The position numbers and the translations under genes were made by a program. A DNA stretch of 64,000 bases from an uncultured Paracoccaceae bacterium (GTDB lineage: Bacteria > Pseudomonadota > Alphaproteobacteria > Rhodobacterales > Rhodobacteraceae). The notes under the pieces are model-generated. The model did not search any database. It worked only from the letters and a program-made list of their open reading frames with translations, and was not told where the DNA came from. Shown piece after piece: positions 1-9,538 of this stretch; within the stretch, counting starts at the first letter, position 1; every line of letters begins with the position of its first letter. The stretch lies in NCBI GenBank assembly GCA_947497185.1, contig CANMFL010000001.1, positions 1-64,000 of the forward strand. The letters run 5' to 3'.

Positions 1-560
1 CGGTCACCATCCGGATCACCCGTGTAGTTTACCGTAATCACGTCATCGCCGGATGTACCGGATACCGTGCCGTCGAGTTGTTCTTCGATCGGTGCAATCA
101 CGGTGTTATCGACGGATTGGTTTACGTTCCAACCAGAGGAATTGCTGTTTGTGATTCCGGTGATTTCGACGTTCGCAATGGACAGGTTGTCGAGCGTGCC
201 GCAGTTTTGCAGATCAGAGATGAAAAGATCGCCGTTCTGCTGCTGGATCATCATAACTTCGACTGACTTGACCGAGCCATCGGAAAGGGTGAGTTTCACG
301 TTGGCCGACATGGATGCGTCAGTATAGGTGGACACGCTGCCGTTGCCGACATTGTACTTGATATAGTCGCATGTGCCATAATCATCATCAACGATGACGC
401 CGTCGTTTTTATAGTCGTAAGCCGCAGCGTTGACGATGCTCATTTGCGTCGAGTCGGCGCTGATGCCTACCAAATCATTTGCGTTTTCTGCATGCCAGTT
501 ACGCTCGGTTGGATCGGCTTTAATGTGACTAAAGTTACCCAGAAAAATCAGATTTGGCAT
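1..560 (-). CDS. N-terminal part of large secreted RTX/Hint-type protein (cut by window edge)
   Basis: The frame is open from the ATG at 560 to the window edge, giving 186 residues. A GGAG ribosome site lies just upstream. The protein begins MPNLIFLGNF, with no classical signal peptide, as is usual for type I secreted proteins. The visible end carries GTSGDDVI followed by NYTGDPDGD, the Gly/Asp-rich calcium-binding style of RTX proteins and of the large Hint-domain proteins common in Rhodobacteraceae. Two cysteines lie near residues 64 and 119. Function is inferred only at the family level: a calcium-binding surface or exported protein. The C-terminus, where a Hint or secretion domain would sit, is outside the window. 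Confidence 0.75.
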   Translation of the reverse strand, partial: MPNLIFLGNFSHIKADPTERNWHAENANDLVGISADSTQMSIVNAAAYDYKNDGVIVDDDYGTCDYIKYNVGNGSVSTYTDASMSANVKLTLSDGSVKSVEVMMIQQQNGDLFISDLQNCGTLDNLSIANVEITGITNSNSSGWNVNQSVDNTVIAPIEEQLDGTVSGTSGDDVITVNYTGDPDGD

Positions 561-846
561 TCGTTCGCTCCATTCACCCTTCCGACCGAGATTGCTCAAG
601 CCGGAAATCAAAATCGTAATCATTACCAGTTAGGCAACGTCACAGACACAATTCACTTTCACATGGCGACAACTGACGTAGGTCGCATGTCGGATTCCCC
701 AAAACCCGCACCCCAACACGAGGCTCTCTATGGTCTTACAGCATGAGACTGTGACTCAAAAAGGGAAAAATCACTCAAAAACGCCACAGTTCGCGCAAAG
801 CAGGCCAAAATTCACGCTTCGCCAAAGGTAAACGACAATCCAGTGC

Positions 847-881
847 GCGCCCATTGTTTCCTCAATGAAAACAATGGGCGC
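847..881. repeat. 13-bp perfect inverted repeat
   Basis: GCGCCCATTGTTT and its exact reverse complement are separated by 9 bases. There is no T-run on either side, so it does not look like an ordinary terminator. It lies about 290 bp upstream of the RTX-type gene and could be an operator or an RNA hairpin. Confidence 0.6.
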
Positions 882-892
882 ATTGGTGAACG

Positions 893-907
893 TTAACACT
901 TTGTTAA
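893..907. promoter_or_regulatory. Possible CtrA binding site
   Basis: The sequence is a perfect TTAA-N7-TTAA, the consensus established for CtrA in Caulobacter. The window also encodes CtrA. The site is about 330 bp upstream of the RTX-type gene. In AT-rich noncoding DNA a chance match is quite possible. Confidence 0.3.
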
Positions 908-1153
908 TAAACGAATTGCTTAAAATTCAAAATGAGCATCAGTGCGTCAATCTTTGATTGTTTCCAAAATCAAGCCAATTAAGCATGCCTGACCCTGCGT
1001 TAATCAATTGTGTCAAAATAATGAAGATTGGCCACTACATATTCCAGCGGGACGCCCAATCGGGGCGAATTTGGCCTAAATATGCGAATCTGGAAACAAC
1101 CCGAGAATCAGATTGCCACAATTCCGCCCTGAATAAATCACGCAGGCCAAACA

Positions 1154-1182
1154 GCCCCCATGGTCGGGGGCCGCATAAGCGG
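1154..1182 (-). terminator. Hairpins downstream of tRNA-Leu
   Basis: Two adjoining small hairpins (GCCCCC/GGGGGC arms, then CCGCATAAGCGG) lie 30-60 bp past the 3' end of the minus-strand tRNA-Leu. There is only a weak T-rich stretch, so the terminator call is tentative. Confidence 0.3.
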
Positions 1183-1212
1183 TTAATTTAACTCAGCGAT
1201 TTTTAAGAAAAT

Positions 1213-1298
1213 TGGTACCGGTGGCCGGACTCGAACCGGCACGTTGTCACCAACGGGGGATTTTGAATCCCCTGCGTCTACCATTCCGCCACACCGGC
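1213..1298 (-). tRNA. tRNA-Leu (anticodon CAA)
   Basis: On the minus strand an acceptor arm GCCGGTG pairs with CACCGGT, with the first pair G-U, followed by A and an encoded CCA. The anticodon arm is GGGGA-TTCAAAA-TCCCC, giving anticodon CAA. A variable arm of class II length and a TTCGAGTC T-loop are present. The length of 86 nt fits a leucine tRNA. Confidence 0.95.
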
Positions 1299-1365
1299 GT
1301 ACCAATGCCGCCCTCCTAAGAGTTTCCAGCGGGATCGTCAATCACTCTAACGGCATGATTTGCAA

Positions 1366-2223
1366 TTAAAGTTGATCGACGGAAAAAGTATCGCAAATCG
1401 TCAGGTCTCCGCTGTCATATCCGCGTTGAAACCAACGCTGTCGCTGCTCACTGGTGCCATGTGTAAAGGTGTGCGGCTGCACAGCCCGACCAGCGTTGCG
1501 CGCAAGCGTGTCGTCGCCAATCTGTGCGGCAGCATTCATCGCCTCGGCAATATCACCGCGTTCAAGCGATCCGAATCTCTCTTGGGCGGCACGCGCCCAG
1601 ATCCCAGAGAAGCAATCCGCTTGCAACTCGACCCGCACCGACAAGGCGTTCGACGTCGCTTCGTCAGATTGTGCGCGCATCCGGTTCACTTGTGGCAGGA
1701 TATCGAGTTCGTTTTGCACGTGATGCGCGATCTCATGCGCTACAACATAGGCCGCGGCAAAGTCGCCACCCGCGCCGAGCCGCTGTTCCATCGTCACAAA
1801 AAAATCGGTGTCCAGAAACGCCTTACGCTCTGTCGGGCAATAAAACGGACCAGTTGCAGCAGATGCACCACCGCAGGCCGATTGCGTCTGGCCTTTGAAC
1901 AACACAAGCGTTGGTGGGTCATACCGTTCACCAACCTGGTTCGCGAAAATATCTGTCCAGACGTCTTCGGTATCGGCCAGCGTGACAGACACAAACTGCG
2001 CGGCCTGTTCGTCTGCTGCTGTGATCTGCGTCGAGGTCTCGGTAGTGATGCCACCTGCCCCGCCATTCAATAGCGGCGTGACATCCACGCCCAAGAAATA
2101 TCCAATCGCCAGCACCGCGATCAGGCCAAAGCCCCCGATGCTACCAGCCCCCGCCGCCTTGCGACTTGGGCGTCTGCGCCGATCTTCGATGTTCTGGCTT
2201 CCACGCCGACCTTGCCACTTCAT
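1366..2223 (-). CDS. Putative neutral zinc metallopeptidase (YpfJ family)
   Basis: This 285-residue protein has a basic cytoplasmic N-terminus (MKWQGRRGS, then an Arg-rich stretch), one membrane segment near residues 29-46 and a large domain outside the membrane. HEIAH at residues 163-167 is the zincin motif. The overall layout matches the YpfJ/KPN_00809 putative neutral zinc metallopeptidases, whose substrates are unknown. The ATG at 2223 was chosen because GGGGG precedes it and the usual family N-terminus begins there; a longer reading to 2334 has no such support. It is divergent from the dedA-dsbB pair, with a 112-bp shared upstream region. Confidence 0.88.
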   Translation of the reverse strand: MKWQGRRGSQNIEDRRRRPSRKAAGAGSIGGFGLIAVLAIGYFLGVDVTPLLNGGAGGITTETSTQITAADEQAAQFVSVTLADTEDVWTDIFANQVGERYDPPTLVLFKGQTQSACGGASAATGPFYCPTERKAFLDTDFFVTMEQRLGAGGDFAAAYVVAHEIAHHVQNELDILPQVNRMRAQSDEATSNALSVRVELQADCFSGIWARAAQERFGSLERGDIAEAMNAAAQIGDDTLARNAGRAVQPHTFTHGTSEQRQRWFQRGYDSGDLTICDTFSVDQL

Positions 2224-2335
2224 AGCTACCCCCACATAACATATCGTATGATGTTGCTGCATAATGATGCGCGACACAAGCTTGACCCCATGCCGGTTCC
2301 ATGGCCTAAGCCGCGCAGTTTTGTCGGAGAACACG

Positions 2336-2914
2336 ATGTTAAAGCGGCTCTATGCGTGGACCTTGTCATTGGCCCAATCGCCCCATGCCCTCTGGGCGCT
2401 CGCCTTTGTGGCTTTTGTGGAATCATCGTTTTTCCCGATCCCACCTGACATTATCATGATCCCGATGATTATCGCGGCACCGCGCAAGGCGTTCTTGATC
2501 GCAGGTGTTGCCACGGTCGCATCGGTGCTGGGCGGGCTGTTTGGTTATTTCATCGGCTTTGCATTGTTTGAAACCATCGGGCAGCCGATCTTTGACTTCT
2601 ACGGCAAAGCCGACGCCGTCGCCGAATTCAGCGAGCAATTCAACGCATATGGCGCGTGGGCCGTGCTGATCGCGGGCGTCACACCCTTCCCGTTCAAGGT
2701 CATCACAATCATGTCAGGCGTCACCGCGCTGTCATTGCCGATCTTTATCGTGTCTGCGATTGTGGCGCGGGCGTTGCGGTTCTTTATTGTTGGCGCCTTG
2801 TTGTGGAAATTCGGTGAGCCGATCCGTGACTTCATCGAACGCAGGCTTGGCCTGATGTTTACACTCTTTTGCGTGCTGCTGCTCGGCGGCTTTGCCCTCG
2901 TAGGATTTTTGTAA
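2336..2914 (+). CDS. DedA/YqaA-family membrane protein
   Basis: This 192-residue, very hydrophobic protein belongs to the SNARE-associated (VTT/DedA) family. It has the short re-entrant region near ESSFFPIPPDI and the conserved TPFPFKVITI segment. Family members are linked to membrane-lipid flipping and proton-dependent transport, but the substrate of this YqaA-like branch is not established. The ATG at 2336 follows a GGAG site. Its stop overlaps the dsbB start (TAATG), so the two are probably translated together. Confidence 0.88.
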   Translation: MLKRLYAWTLSLAQSPHALWALAFVAFVESSFFPIPPDIIMIPMIIAAPRKAFLIAGVATVASVLGGLFGYFIGFALFETIGQPIFDFYGKADAVAEFSEQFNAYGAWAVLIAGVTPFPFKVITIMSGVTALSLPIFIVSAIVARALRFFIVGALLWKFGEPIRDFIERRLGLMFTLFCVLLLGGFALVGFL

Positions 2915-3360
2915 TGAACAGACTGCATATCATCACTGCGGCTGGCGTCTCTGTGGCGCTATTGGGTGGCGCATATGTGTTTGAATTCTTTGGATATCCA
3001 CCCTGCGAAATGTGCTATTGGCAGCGCTGGCCGCATATGGCGGCGATTGGCATCGGTATTTTGGCGCTGATTTTTCCTGCGCGTATCTTGGGCTATCTGG
3101 GCGCACTTGCGGCGGCTGTCACTGCTGGCATCGGAATTTTCCACACTGGCGTCGAGCGCAAATGGTGGGACGGTCCGTCCTCTTGCACAGGTAGCGGTTT
3201 GGATGCGTCCGGCGGTGCCGATTTGCTGTCGCTCGACGGGCCACGCCTGATTATGTGCGATCAAGTCAGCTGGGAATTATTCACCCTGTCGATGGCATCT
3301 TGGAATGCTGTATTTTCGATAATTGCTGTTTGGTTATGGATCGTTGCAGCGCGTCGTTAA
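2914..3360 (+). CDS. dsbB: Disulfide bond formation protein DsbB
   Basis: This 148-residue inner-membrane protein has four hydrophobic segments and both cysteine pairs of DsbB: CEMC with the following YWQRWPH in the first periplasmic loop, and a second pair in the SSCTGSG...IMCDQ loop. DsbB reoxidises DsbA and passes electrons to quinone. The ATG lies inside the stop of the DedA-family gene upstream (TAATG), so co-translation is likely. No dsbA gene is visible nearby. Confidence 0.9.
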   Translation: MNRLHIITAAGVSVALLGGAYVFEFFGYPPCEMCYWQRWPHMAAIGIGILALIFPARILGYLGALAAAVTAGIGIFHTGVERKWWDGPSSCTGSGLDASGGADLLSLDGPRLIMCDQVSWELFTLSMASWNAVFSIIAVWLWIVAARR

Positions 3361-3368
3361 TGTGATTT

Positions 3369-3788
3369 CTAACGGCGCGTGCTGAGCAACAAGTTCGTTT
3401 CCGACTTGGTAATTCCGTCATTGCGGCGGATATCGGTCAGAACCTGATCGAATTGCTCTAGCGTCTCGGTGCCGATCTCTGCGATCAAATCCCAGACCCC
3501 ATTTGTGGAATGCACGGCCTGCACCTGCGGGATCATCGTAAGCGTACGCGCCACCTTTTCGGCGCCGCGCCCGACAACCTCAAGCATCATCAATCCACGC
3601 ACCGGATGCGTCGCGGCATCACTGCGGGTCAGCACGGTAAATCCCACGATCTCGCCGCTTTGTTTCAATCGATCCAATCGGTTACGCGCCGTTGTTCGCG
3701 TGATATTCAGCGCGGCTGCAATCTCGGATATGCCCGCACGACCATCGCGGCGCAGATAAGCAACCAACCGTTTATCCGTATCGTCCAT
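3369..3788 (-). CDS. Lrp/AsnC-family transcriptional regulator
   Basis: The 139-residue protein has an N-terminal winged helix (AALNITRTTARNRLDRL is the recognition helix region) and a C-terminal RAM ligand-binding domain beginning near residue 60. Lrp/AsnC proteins bind amino acids and form octamers. It is divergent from the arginase gene across 86 bp. In alphaproteobacteria a local Lrp-type activator usually controls arginine and ornithine catabolism, so this is the likely regulator of the two genes on its other side. That role is inferred from position. Confidence 0.9.
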   Translation of the reverse strand: MDDTDKRLVAYLRRDGRAGISEIAAALNITRTTARNRLDRLKQSGEIVGFTVLTRSDAATHPVRGLMMLEVVGRGAEKVARTLTMIPQVQAVHSTNGVWDLIAEIGTETLEQFDQVLTDIRRNDGITKSETNLLLSTRR

Positions 3789-3874
3789 TTTGACTGTCCA
3801 ATATGATCATTCATGGCCCAAATAGCGCATAATGTACGCTTCATAAAGCCCAAACGCTGTCGCAGACTGCGGCC

Positions 3875-4819
3875 ATGACACAAAATATCACACAGCAGAA
3901 TTGCATCCTCATCGGTGCCCCCGTCGATTGCGGTAAGCGTCGTCAAGGGTGCCTAATGGGTCCAGACGCCTACCGCACCGCCGGTATCGCAGAGGCTCTT
4001 ACCGATCTAGGTCACAGCGTTAACGATCTGGGTAATCTCGCGCCTGCGGATGTCACGGTGCCAGAGCCGCGCAACCCGCTGGTGCATGATTTAAAACGCA
4101 CTGTCGGTTGGACGAAGACCTTGTCAGAAGCCGCTGAAAATGCTGCACAAACAGGCATGCCGATATTCCTTGGCGGCGATCACGCGCTCGCTGCTGGCAC
4201 CGTGTCTGGCATGGCCAATCATTACGCGAAACAAGGTAAACTGTTCTTTGTTTTGTGGCTCGATGCCCACAGCGATTTTCACACGCCCGACACCACCGAT
4301 AGCGGCAATTTGCACGGCACGCCCGTTGGTTATTTTACCGGACGCGAGGGATTTGACGCCTTTCCACCGCTGAAAACCGCTGTTCCGACTGAAAATATCT
4401 GCATGATCGGGCTGCGGTCGGTTGATCCTGCTGAACGCGCGGCACTTGCCGACGGCCAAACGACGCTGGTCGATATGCGCTCGATAGATGAACGAGGCGT
4501 CAGCGGTCCACTTTCCGCATTCCTCGACCGTGTTGTTGCGGCAAATGGCGCGTTGCATGTGTCGCTGGATGTGGATTTCCTTGACCCTAGCGTGGCCCCC
4601 GGTGTTGGTACAACCGTGCCCGGTGGCGCGACGGTTCGCGAAGCCCACCTGATCATGGAAATGTTGTGTGACAGTGGTTTAGTCGGCTCTCTTGATCTGG
4701 TTGAGCTGAATCCATTCCTCGATAATCGCGGCATGACCGCCAACTTGATGGTTGATCTCACGGCGTCGCTGATGGGCCGCCGCGTGTTTGACCGCCCAAC
4801 CCGGAGCCGTAAATCATGA
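3875..4819 (+). CDS. rocF: Arginase
   Basis: This 314-residue ureohydrolase converts arginine to ornithine and urea. The binuclear manganese ligands are all visible: GGDH near residue 100, DAHSD in WLDAHSDFH, and DVDFLD in SLDVDFLDPS. SGNLHGTP follows the second motif, as in true arginases. The stop overlaps the next gene (ATGA), which encodes ornithine cyclodeaminase, so the pair turns arginine into proline. Agmatinase is less likely given that neighbour. Confidence 0.92.
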   Translation: MTQNITQQNCILIGAPVDCGKRRQGCLMGPDAYRTAGIAEALTDLGHSVNDLGNLAPADVTVPEPRNPLVHDLKRTVGWTKTLSEAAENAAQTGMPIFLGGDHALAAGTVSGMANHYAKQGKLFFVLWLDAHSDFHTPDTTDSGNLHGTPVGYFTGREGFDAFPPLKTAVPTENICMIGLRSVDPAERAALADGQTTLVDMRSIDERGVSGPLSAFLDRVVAANGALHVSLDVDFLDPSVAPGVGTTVPGGATVREAHLIMEMLCDSGLVGSLDLVELNPFLDNRGMTANLMVDLTASLMGRRVFDRPTRSRKS

Positions 4820-5859
4820 TCACCCCATCCCACCTCGCACTTGTGCCGTTTGTATCCGTCGAAAACATGATGCGGTTGGTGCATCATGTCGGATTGGAGA
4901 CGTTTCTTAAGGAACTCGCCGTTGAAATCGAAGCAGATTTCAAACGCTGGCCGATCTTTGACAAAGCGCCGCGCGTGCCGTCCCATTCCGACGTCGGCGT
5001 GATCGAATTGATGCCAACATCCGACGGCGAATTATATGGTTTCAAATATGTGAACGGCCACCCGAAGAACATGAAGGAGGGCTTGCAAACCGTTACAGGA
5101 TTTGGACTTTTGGCAGATGTGAACACGGGCTACCCTGTGTTGTTTTCCGAAATGACAGTTCTGACGGCCCTGCGCACGGCGGCCACATCCGCGATGGCCA
5201 CAAAGCACCTCGCGCGACCAAACTCTAGGGTTCTCGCGATGATCGGGAACGGCGCACAGTCGGAATTTCAGACTATCGCATTAAAGGCTGTATGCGGCAT
5301 CGATACCGTGCGGCTCTACGATATCGACCCAGCCGCGACCGAAAAGTGCGCGGCAAATCTGGCCGGTTTGGGCGTCACCATCGTCAAATGCAGCTCGCCG
5401 GAAGAAGCCATCGAGGGCGCTGACGTCATCACCACCGCGACCGCCGACAAAGAAATGCAGACGATCCTGACCGACAACATGGTCGGCAACGGCGTTCACA
5501 TCAATGCAATCGGCGGCGATTGCCCCGGCAAAACCGAATTGCACCGTGATATCGTGGCGCGTGCGTCGATGTTCGTAGAGTTCCCCGCGCAGACCCGCGT
5601 TGAAGGCGAATTGCAGCAAATGCCGCTCGACCATCCGTTCACAGAGCTATGGGAGGTCATCAACGGCACCGCTGCGGGCCGCAAGGACGCCACAGAGATC
5701 ACGCTGTTCGACGGTGTTGGATTCGCAATCGAAGACTTCGCCGCCCTGCGCTACGTGCAGGAAAAAATCAAAGGCACGGCGTTCTTCAAGGAACTTGATA
5801 TGATCGCCGATCCGGACGATCCACGCGACCTGTTTGGGATGGTTCTGCGGGCGAAATAG
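4816..5859 (+). CDS. ocd: Ornithine cyclodeaminase
   Basis: The 347-residue enzyme belongs to the OCD/mu-crystallin family, which deaminates ornithine to proline using bound NAD. The Rossmann segment is seen at VLAMIGNGAQSEFQ, and LRTAATSAMATKHLA precedes it as in the family. The C-terminal DPDDPRDLFG region is characteristic of genuine ornithine cyclodeaminases. It is translationally coupled to arginase (ATGA overlap), giving an arginine to ornithine to proline route under the divergent Lrp-type regulator. Confidence 0.92.
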   Translation: MITPSHLALVPFVSVENMMRLVHHVGLETFLKELAVEIEADFKRWPIFDKAPRVPSHSDVGVIELMPTSDGELYGFKYVNGHPKNMKEGLQTVTGFGLLADVNTGYPVLFSEMTVLTALRTAATSAMATKHLARPNSRVLAMIGNGAQSEFQTIALKAVCGIDTVRLYDIDPAATEKCAANLAGLGVTIVKCSSPEEAIEGADVITTATADKEMQTILTDNMVGNGVHINAIGGDCPGKTELHRDIVARASMFVEFPAQTRVEGELQQMPLDHPFTELWEVINGTAAGRKDATEITLFDGVGFAIEDFAALRYVQEKIKGTAFFKELDMIADPDDPRDLFGMVLRAK

Positions 5860-5964
5860 CCTGCAAAAACCGCATAAAGTCCACGGGGCATTGCACACCG
5901 TATCTGGTATCTGTTACATTCTGGTCAACAAAGTGTAGCAGATCCCAAACCTTAGGCGGACCAC

Positions 5965-8724
5965 GTGAACGATACCCCGGAAACCCCTGAAAACGCTGAC
6001 GAAAACCTTCCCGCCAAGCCCGTGTATGACGGTCCTGCGGTCACGATCGAGCATGAGTTGAAAACCTCTTATCTCGATTATGCGATGTCGGTCATCGTCA
6101 GCCGTGCGATTCCGGACCTGCGAGACGGTTTAAAACCCGTTCACCGCCGGATTCTTTACGCGATGCACGAGACCAATAACACGCACGACAAACCCTACCG
6201 GAAATCGTCGCGGCCCGTCGCCGAGACCATGGGTAAATACCACCCGCACGGCGATAGCGCGATCTATGACGCGCTTGTGCGTATGGCGCAGGATTTCTCG
6301 ATGTCGTTGGTGCTGCTCGACGGTCAGGGCAACTTTGGTTCGATGGACGGCGACCGTGCGGCGGCTTATCGTTATACCGAAGTGCGGATGAAAAAGGTCG
6401 CGCTGTCGCTGCTGGATGATATCGACAAAGACACCGTTGATTTTCAGCTGAACTATGACGGGAAAGACAAAGAACCTTCTGTTCTGCCTGCAAAATATCC
6501 TAACATGCTGGTCAACGGCGCTGGCGGTATTGCGGTTGGTATGGCGACGAATATCCCGCCGCATAACCTTGGCGAGGTCATCAACGCGACGCTTGCGCTG
6601 ATTGATAGCCCTGATCTGTCGATTGAAGAGTTGATCGAATATGTGCCGGGCCCCGATTTCCCGACGGGCGGGGTCATGCTGGGCCGTTCCGGGGCGCGTA
6701 AGGCCTATCTTGAAGGTCGTGGTTCGGTGATTGTCCGCGCCAAAACCCACATTGAGGAAATTCGCAAAGATCGCTGGGCGATTATTATCGACGAAATTCC
6801 GTACCAAGTGAACAAATCGAACATGATCGACCGGATCGCAGAAGCGGCCCGCGATAAGAAGATCGAAGGCATCGCCCACGTACAAGATGAGAGCGATCGC
6901 AACGGGGTACGGGTCGTTGTTGAACTAAAGCGTGACGCGACAGCCGAGGTGGTTTTGAACCAACTCTTCCGATTTACGCCGATGCAAACTTACTTTGGCT
7001 GTAACATGCTGGCGTTGAATGGCGGCAAGCCCGAGCAGCTGACGCTACGCAGCTTCCTGACCAACTTTGTCGATTTCCGCGAAGACGTTGTCGCCCGCCG
7101 CACCGCTTATATGCTGCGTAAAGCACGTGAGCGGTCGCACATCCTGTGTGGTCTGGCCGTGGCCGTTACCAATATCGACGAAATTGTTGCCACAATCCGG
7201 TCCTCTGCTGATGCGGCCGAGGCACGTCACAAGCTGATGACGCGTCGCTGGCCAGCGGAATCGATCCTTGAGTATATCGCGCTGATCGACGATCCGACCC
7301 ACACGGCCAATGACGATGGGACTTACAACCTATCCGAGACTCAGGCCCGTGCAATTTTGGAATTGCGCCTACAACGTCTGACCCAAATTGGCGTGAAAGA
7401 AGTCACAGACGAACTTGAAGAACTCGCTGCAAAGATCAAAGAATACTTGGAAATTCTGGGTTCACGCGAACGGATCATGCAGATCATCCGTGACGAGCTG
7501 ACCGAAATTCGTGACAACTATGCCGTGCCGCGCCGTACAGAGATCGTTGATTGGTCCGGCGACATGGAAGACGAAGATCTGATCGAAAAAGAGGACATGG
7601 TCGTGACCGTGACGTCTGGCGGTTACATCAAACGCACCGTCCTCACCGATTTCCGCGCCCAACGGCGTGGCGGTAAAGGTCTGTCGTCCATGGCAACCAA
7701 AGAAGAAGACGTCGTCACCACACTTTTCGTGGCCAACACCCACACGCAACTGTTGTTCTTCACGACCGACGGTATGGTGTACAAATTGAAAACTTGGCGT
7801 TTGCCGATGGGGTCACGTACCGCCAAAGGTAAGGCTATCGTTAACATTCTGCCGATCCCGCCAGGTGTGTCGATTGCCGCGATTATGCCAGTTGACCGTC
7901 CCGAAGAAGAATGGGCCGACCTGCAAGTTGTGTTCGCGACTTCTGCTGGAACTGTGCGCCGTAACGCCTTGTCAGACTTCACTAATGTGATGAAGAACGG
8001 CAAGATCGCGATGAAGTTTGAAGGCGAACACGAGAACACAACGCTGATCAACGCGCGCATCGCATCCAACACAGATGACGTGATGCTGATCACCAATTCA
8101 GGCCGTGCGATCCGGTTCCCTGCAACGGATGTGCGTGTGTTTAACTCGCGGAACTCTGTTGGTGTGCGCGGCATTCGATTGCAAGGCGACGATAAAATCG
8201 TGTCGATGTCGATCATCCGCCACTTTGACGCCGAAGCCGACGAACGCGCAGCCTACCTGAAAATGCGCCGCGCGATGGCCGGACTTGCCGACGATGCAGA
8301 AGTCGAAGACGAGGAAACACCGGCGGGTGCGATCACTCAGGAACGTTATGCGGAAATGTCTGCGGCTGAAAACCTGATCCTGACAATCACATCAAAAGGG
8401 TCCGGTAAGTTGTCGTCTTCACACGATTATCCTGTTCGCGGACGTGGCGGCATGGGCGTCACTGCTATGGACAAAGCAATGCGCGGCGGCGAAATCGTGT
8501 CCAGCTTCCCTGTGGAAATGGGCGATCAGATCATGCTTGTCACCTCTGCTGGCCAATCCATCCGCGTGCCAATCGAAGGCATCAGTTTCCGGTCCCGGTC
8601 TGCGGGCGGCGTAAAGGTGTTTAGCACGGCCAAAGGCGAAGAAGTCGTCAGCGTCGCGTGGATCGCCGAGCAGGAAGAAGCCGAAGACGTCGACGTCACA
8701 CCCGAAGGTGATGCAGACGCGTAA
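5965..8724 (+). CDS. gyrA: DNA gyrase subunit A
   Basis: This 919-residue protein is the DNA cleavage and rejoining subunit of gyrase. The catalytic tyrosine lies in [11 protein letters not shown]. The quinolone region reads [19 protein letters not shown], with the Ser and Asp that are mutated in resistant strains still wild type. The C-terminal half carries the beta-pinwheel blades. The start is a GTG at 5965 preceded by AGGCGGA. It appears to be a single-gene unit, closed by a GC-rich hairpin at 8733-8769. Its acidic tail ([10 protein letters not shown]) is usual for the group. Confidence 0.97.
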   Translation: MNDTPETPENADENLPAKPVYDGPAVTIEHELKTSYLDYAMSVIVSRAIPDLRDGLKPVHRRILYAMHETNNTHDKPYRKSSRPVAETMGKYHPHGDSAIYDALVRMAQDFSMSLVLLDGQGNFGSMDGDRAAAYRYTEVRMKKVALSLLDDIDKDTVDFQLNYDGKDKEPSVLPAKYPNMLVNGAGGIAVGMATNIPPHNLGEVINATLALIDSPDLSIEELIEYVPGPDFPTGGVMLGRSGARKAYLEGRGSVIVRAKTHIEEIRKDRWAIIIDEIPYQVNKSNMIDRIAEAARDKKIEGIAHVQDESDRNGVRVVVELKRDATAEVVLNQLFRFTPMQTYFGCNMLALNGGKPEQLTLRSFLTNFVDFREDVVARRTAYMLRKARERSHILCGLAVAVTNIDEIVATIRSSADAAEARHKLMTRRWPAESILEYIALIDDPTHTANDDGTYNLSETQARAILELRLQRLTQIGVKEVTDELEELAAKIKEYLEILGSRERIMQIIRDELTEIRDNYAVPRRTEIVDWSGDMEDEDLIEKEDMVVTVTSGGYIKRTVLTDFRAQRRGGKGLSSMATKEEDVVTTLFVANTHTQLLFFTTDGMVYKLKTWRLPMGSRTAKGKAIVNILPIPPGVSIAAIMPVDRPEEEWADLQVVFATSAGTVRRNALSDFTNVMKNGKIAMKFEGEHENTTLINARIASNTDDVMLITNSGRAIRFPATDVRVFNSRNSVGVRGIRLQGDDKIVSMSIIRHFDAEADERAAYLKMRRAMAGLADDAEVEDEETPAGAITQERYAEMSAAENLILTITSKGSGKLSSSHDYPVRGRGGMGVTAMDKAMRGGEIVSSFPVEMGDQIMLVTSAGQSIRVPIEGISFRSRSAGGVKVFSTAKGEEVVSVAWIAEQEEAEDVDVTPEGDADA

Positions 8725-8732
8725 CAACTCAG

Positions 8733-8769
8733 CACCCGCGGTTTCAAAACCGTTGCGACACCGCGGGTG
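8733..8769 (+). terminator. Hairpin downstream of gyrA
   Basis: CACCCGCGGT is repeated as an exact inverted copy after 17 bases, 9 bp past the gyrA stop. There is no T-run, so termination is inferred from position and stem strength. Confidence 0.5.
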
Positions 8770-8828
8770 ATGACTTATCCACAGTCTCAAGGGGCGCGTT
8801 ATGACGCTCGACTAACTTGAGGCACATT

Positions 8829-9485
8829 ATGAAAATCCTACTCTCATCAGCAGCACTGATCCTATCTGCGGCACCGCTTTATGCGCAGCAATTTACCGGC
8901 GGCGAGCTTGGTTTTGAATACAACCAATTCGTTGACGATGATTCCATCAACGGGACAAACTACCACTTGGGCGCTGAAATGGCGTTCAACCGGTCATTTT
9001 CTATCGCGGCAAACGTGCAGAACCTCGACTTCGAAGGTGACGACACAAGTGCGACATTGCACGGCATCTACCATCTGAACGAAACAACATCTTTGGGCGT
9101 GTTTGTTGCTGGTAACGGCGACGAACAGACGTCTTTCGGTTTCGAAGGCGGCACTGAGCTGTGGAAAGGCGACATTGGCGGCTACATCGGTCAAGTCGAA
9201 GTAGACGACGAAACAGCCGTGATTTTTGGTCTGTCGAGCAACACACCAATCGGTGCAAACTTCTCGCTTTTCTCTGATCTTGATTTCGTAGCGGACGATG
9301 ATGTTGCCGTATCGACCCAAGAATTGGGCGTCGAATATAACATCACTGGCGGCGCAGACATTTTCGCGCAAGTCGGCCAAGCAGAAGTCTTTACTGACTT
9401 TGGTTCCGACGCGGAAACTTACGTCGGTATCGGCGCGCGCATCCAGTTCGGTGCAGCACGCGGCACAACGTTTGAAGCACGCTAA
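8829..9485 (+). CDS. Outer-membrane beta-barrel protein, porin-like
   Basis: The 218-residue protein begins with a clear signal peptide ([20 protein letters not shown], cleavage after AQ expected). The mature part is a chain of alternating polar and apolar strands rich in Gly, Asp and Phe, ending in a barrel-like strand ([10 protein letters not shown]), but some residues extend past it. No specific substrate or family name can be supported. It is flanked by the gyrA hairpin and by trmFO and seems to stand alone. Confidence 0.7.
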   Translation: MKILLSSAALILSAAPLYAQQFTGGELGFEYNQFVDDDSINGTNYHLGAEMAFNRSFSIAANVQNLDFEGDDTSATLHGIYHLNETTSLGVFVAGNGDEQTSFGFEGGTELWKGDIGGYIGQVEVDDETAVIFGLSSNTPIGANFSLFSDLDFVADDDVAVSTQELGVEYNITGGADIFAQVGQAEVFTDFGSDAETYVGIGARIQFGAARGTTFEAR

Positions 9486-9538
9486 CTTCGGGCGTTAAGC
9501 CCTTTGCAAACAGCATGGTTCGCGCTACATCGCGGACC

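Larger units (their letters stand above)
561..1212. other. Noncoding region upstream of the RTX-type gene
   Basis: No convincing gene is visible on either strand in this 650-bp, AT-richer stretch. It holds the leader of the RTX-type gene, a 13-bp perfect inverted repeat (847-881), one TTAA-N7-TTAA motif (893-907), and small hairpins behind the tRNA-Leu gene (1154-1182). Confidence 0.6.

Noticed and set aside
444..746. A plus-strand 100-residue reading frame near the left end
   Set aside because: It overlaps the minus-strand RTX-type gene and its leader, has no ribosome site and shows no protein-like pattern.
893..907. Treating the TTAA-N7-TTAA match as proof of CtrA control
   Set aside because: The motif is short and lies in AT-rich DNA far from the gene, so it is reported only as a possible site.
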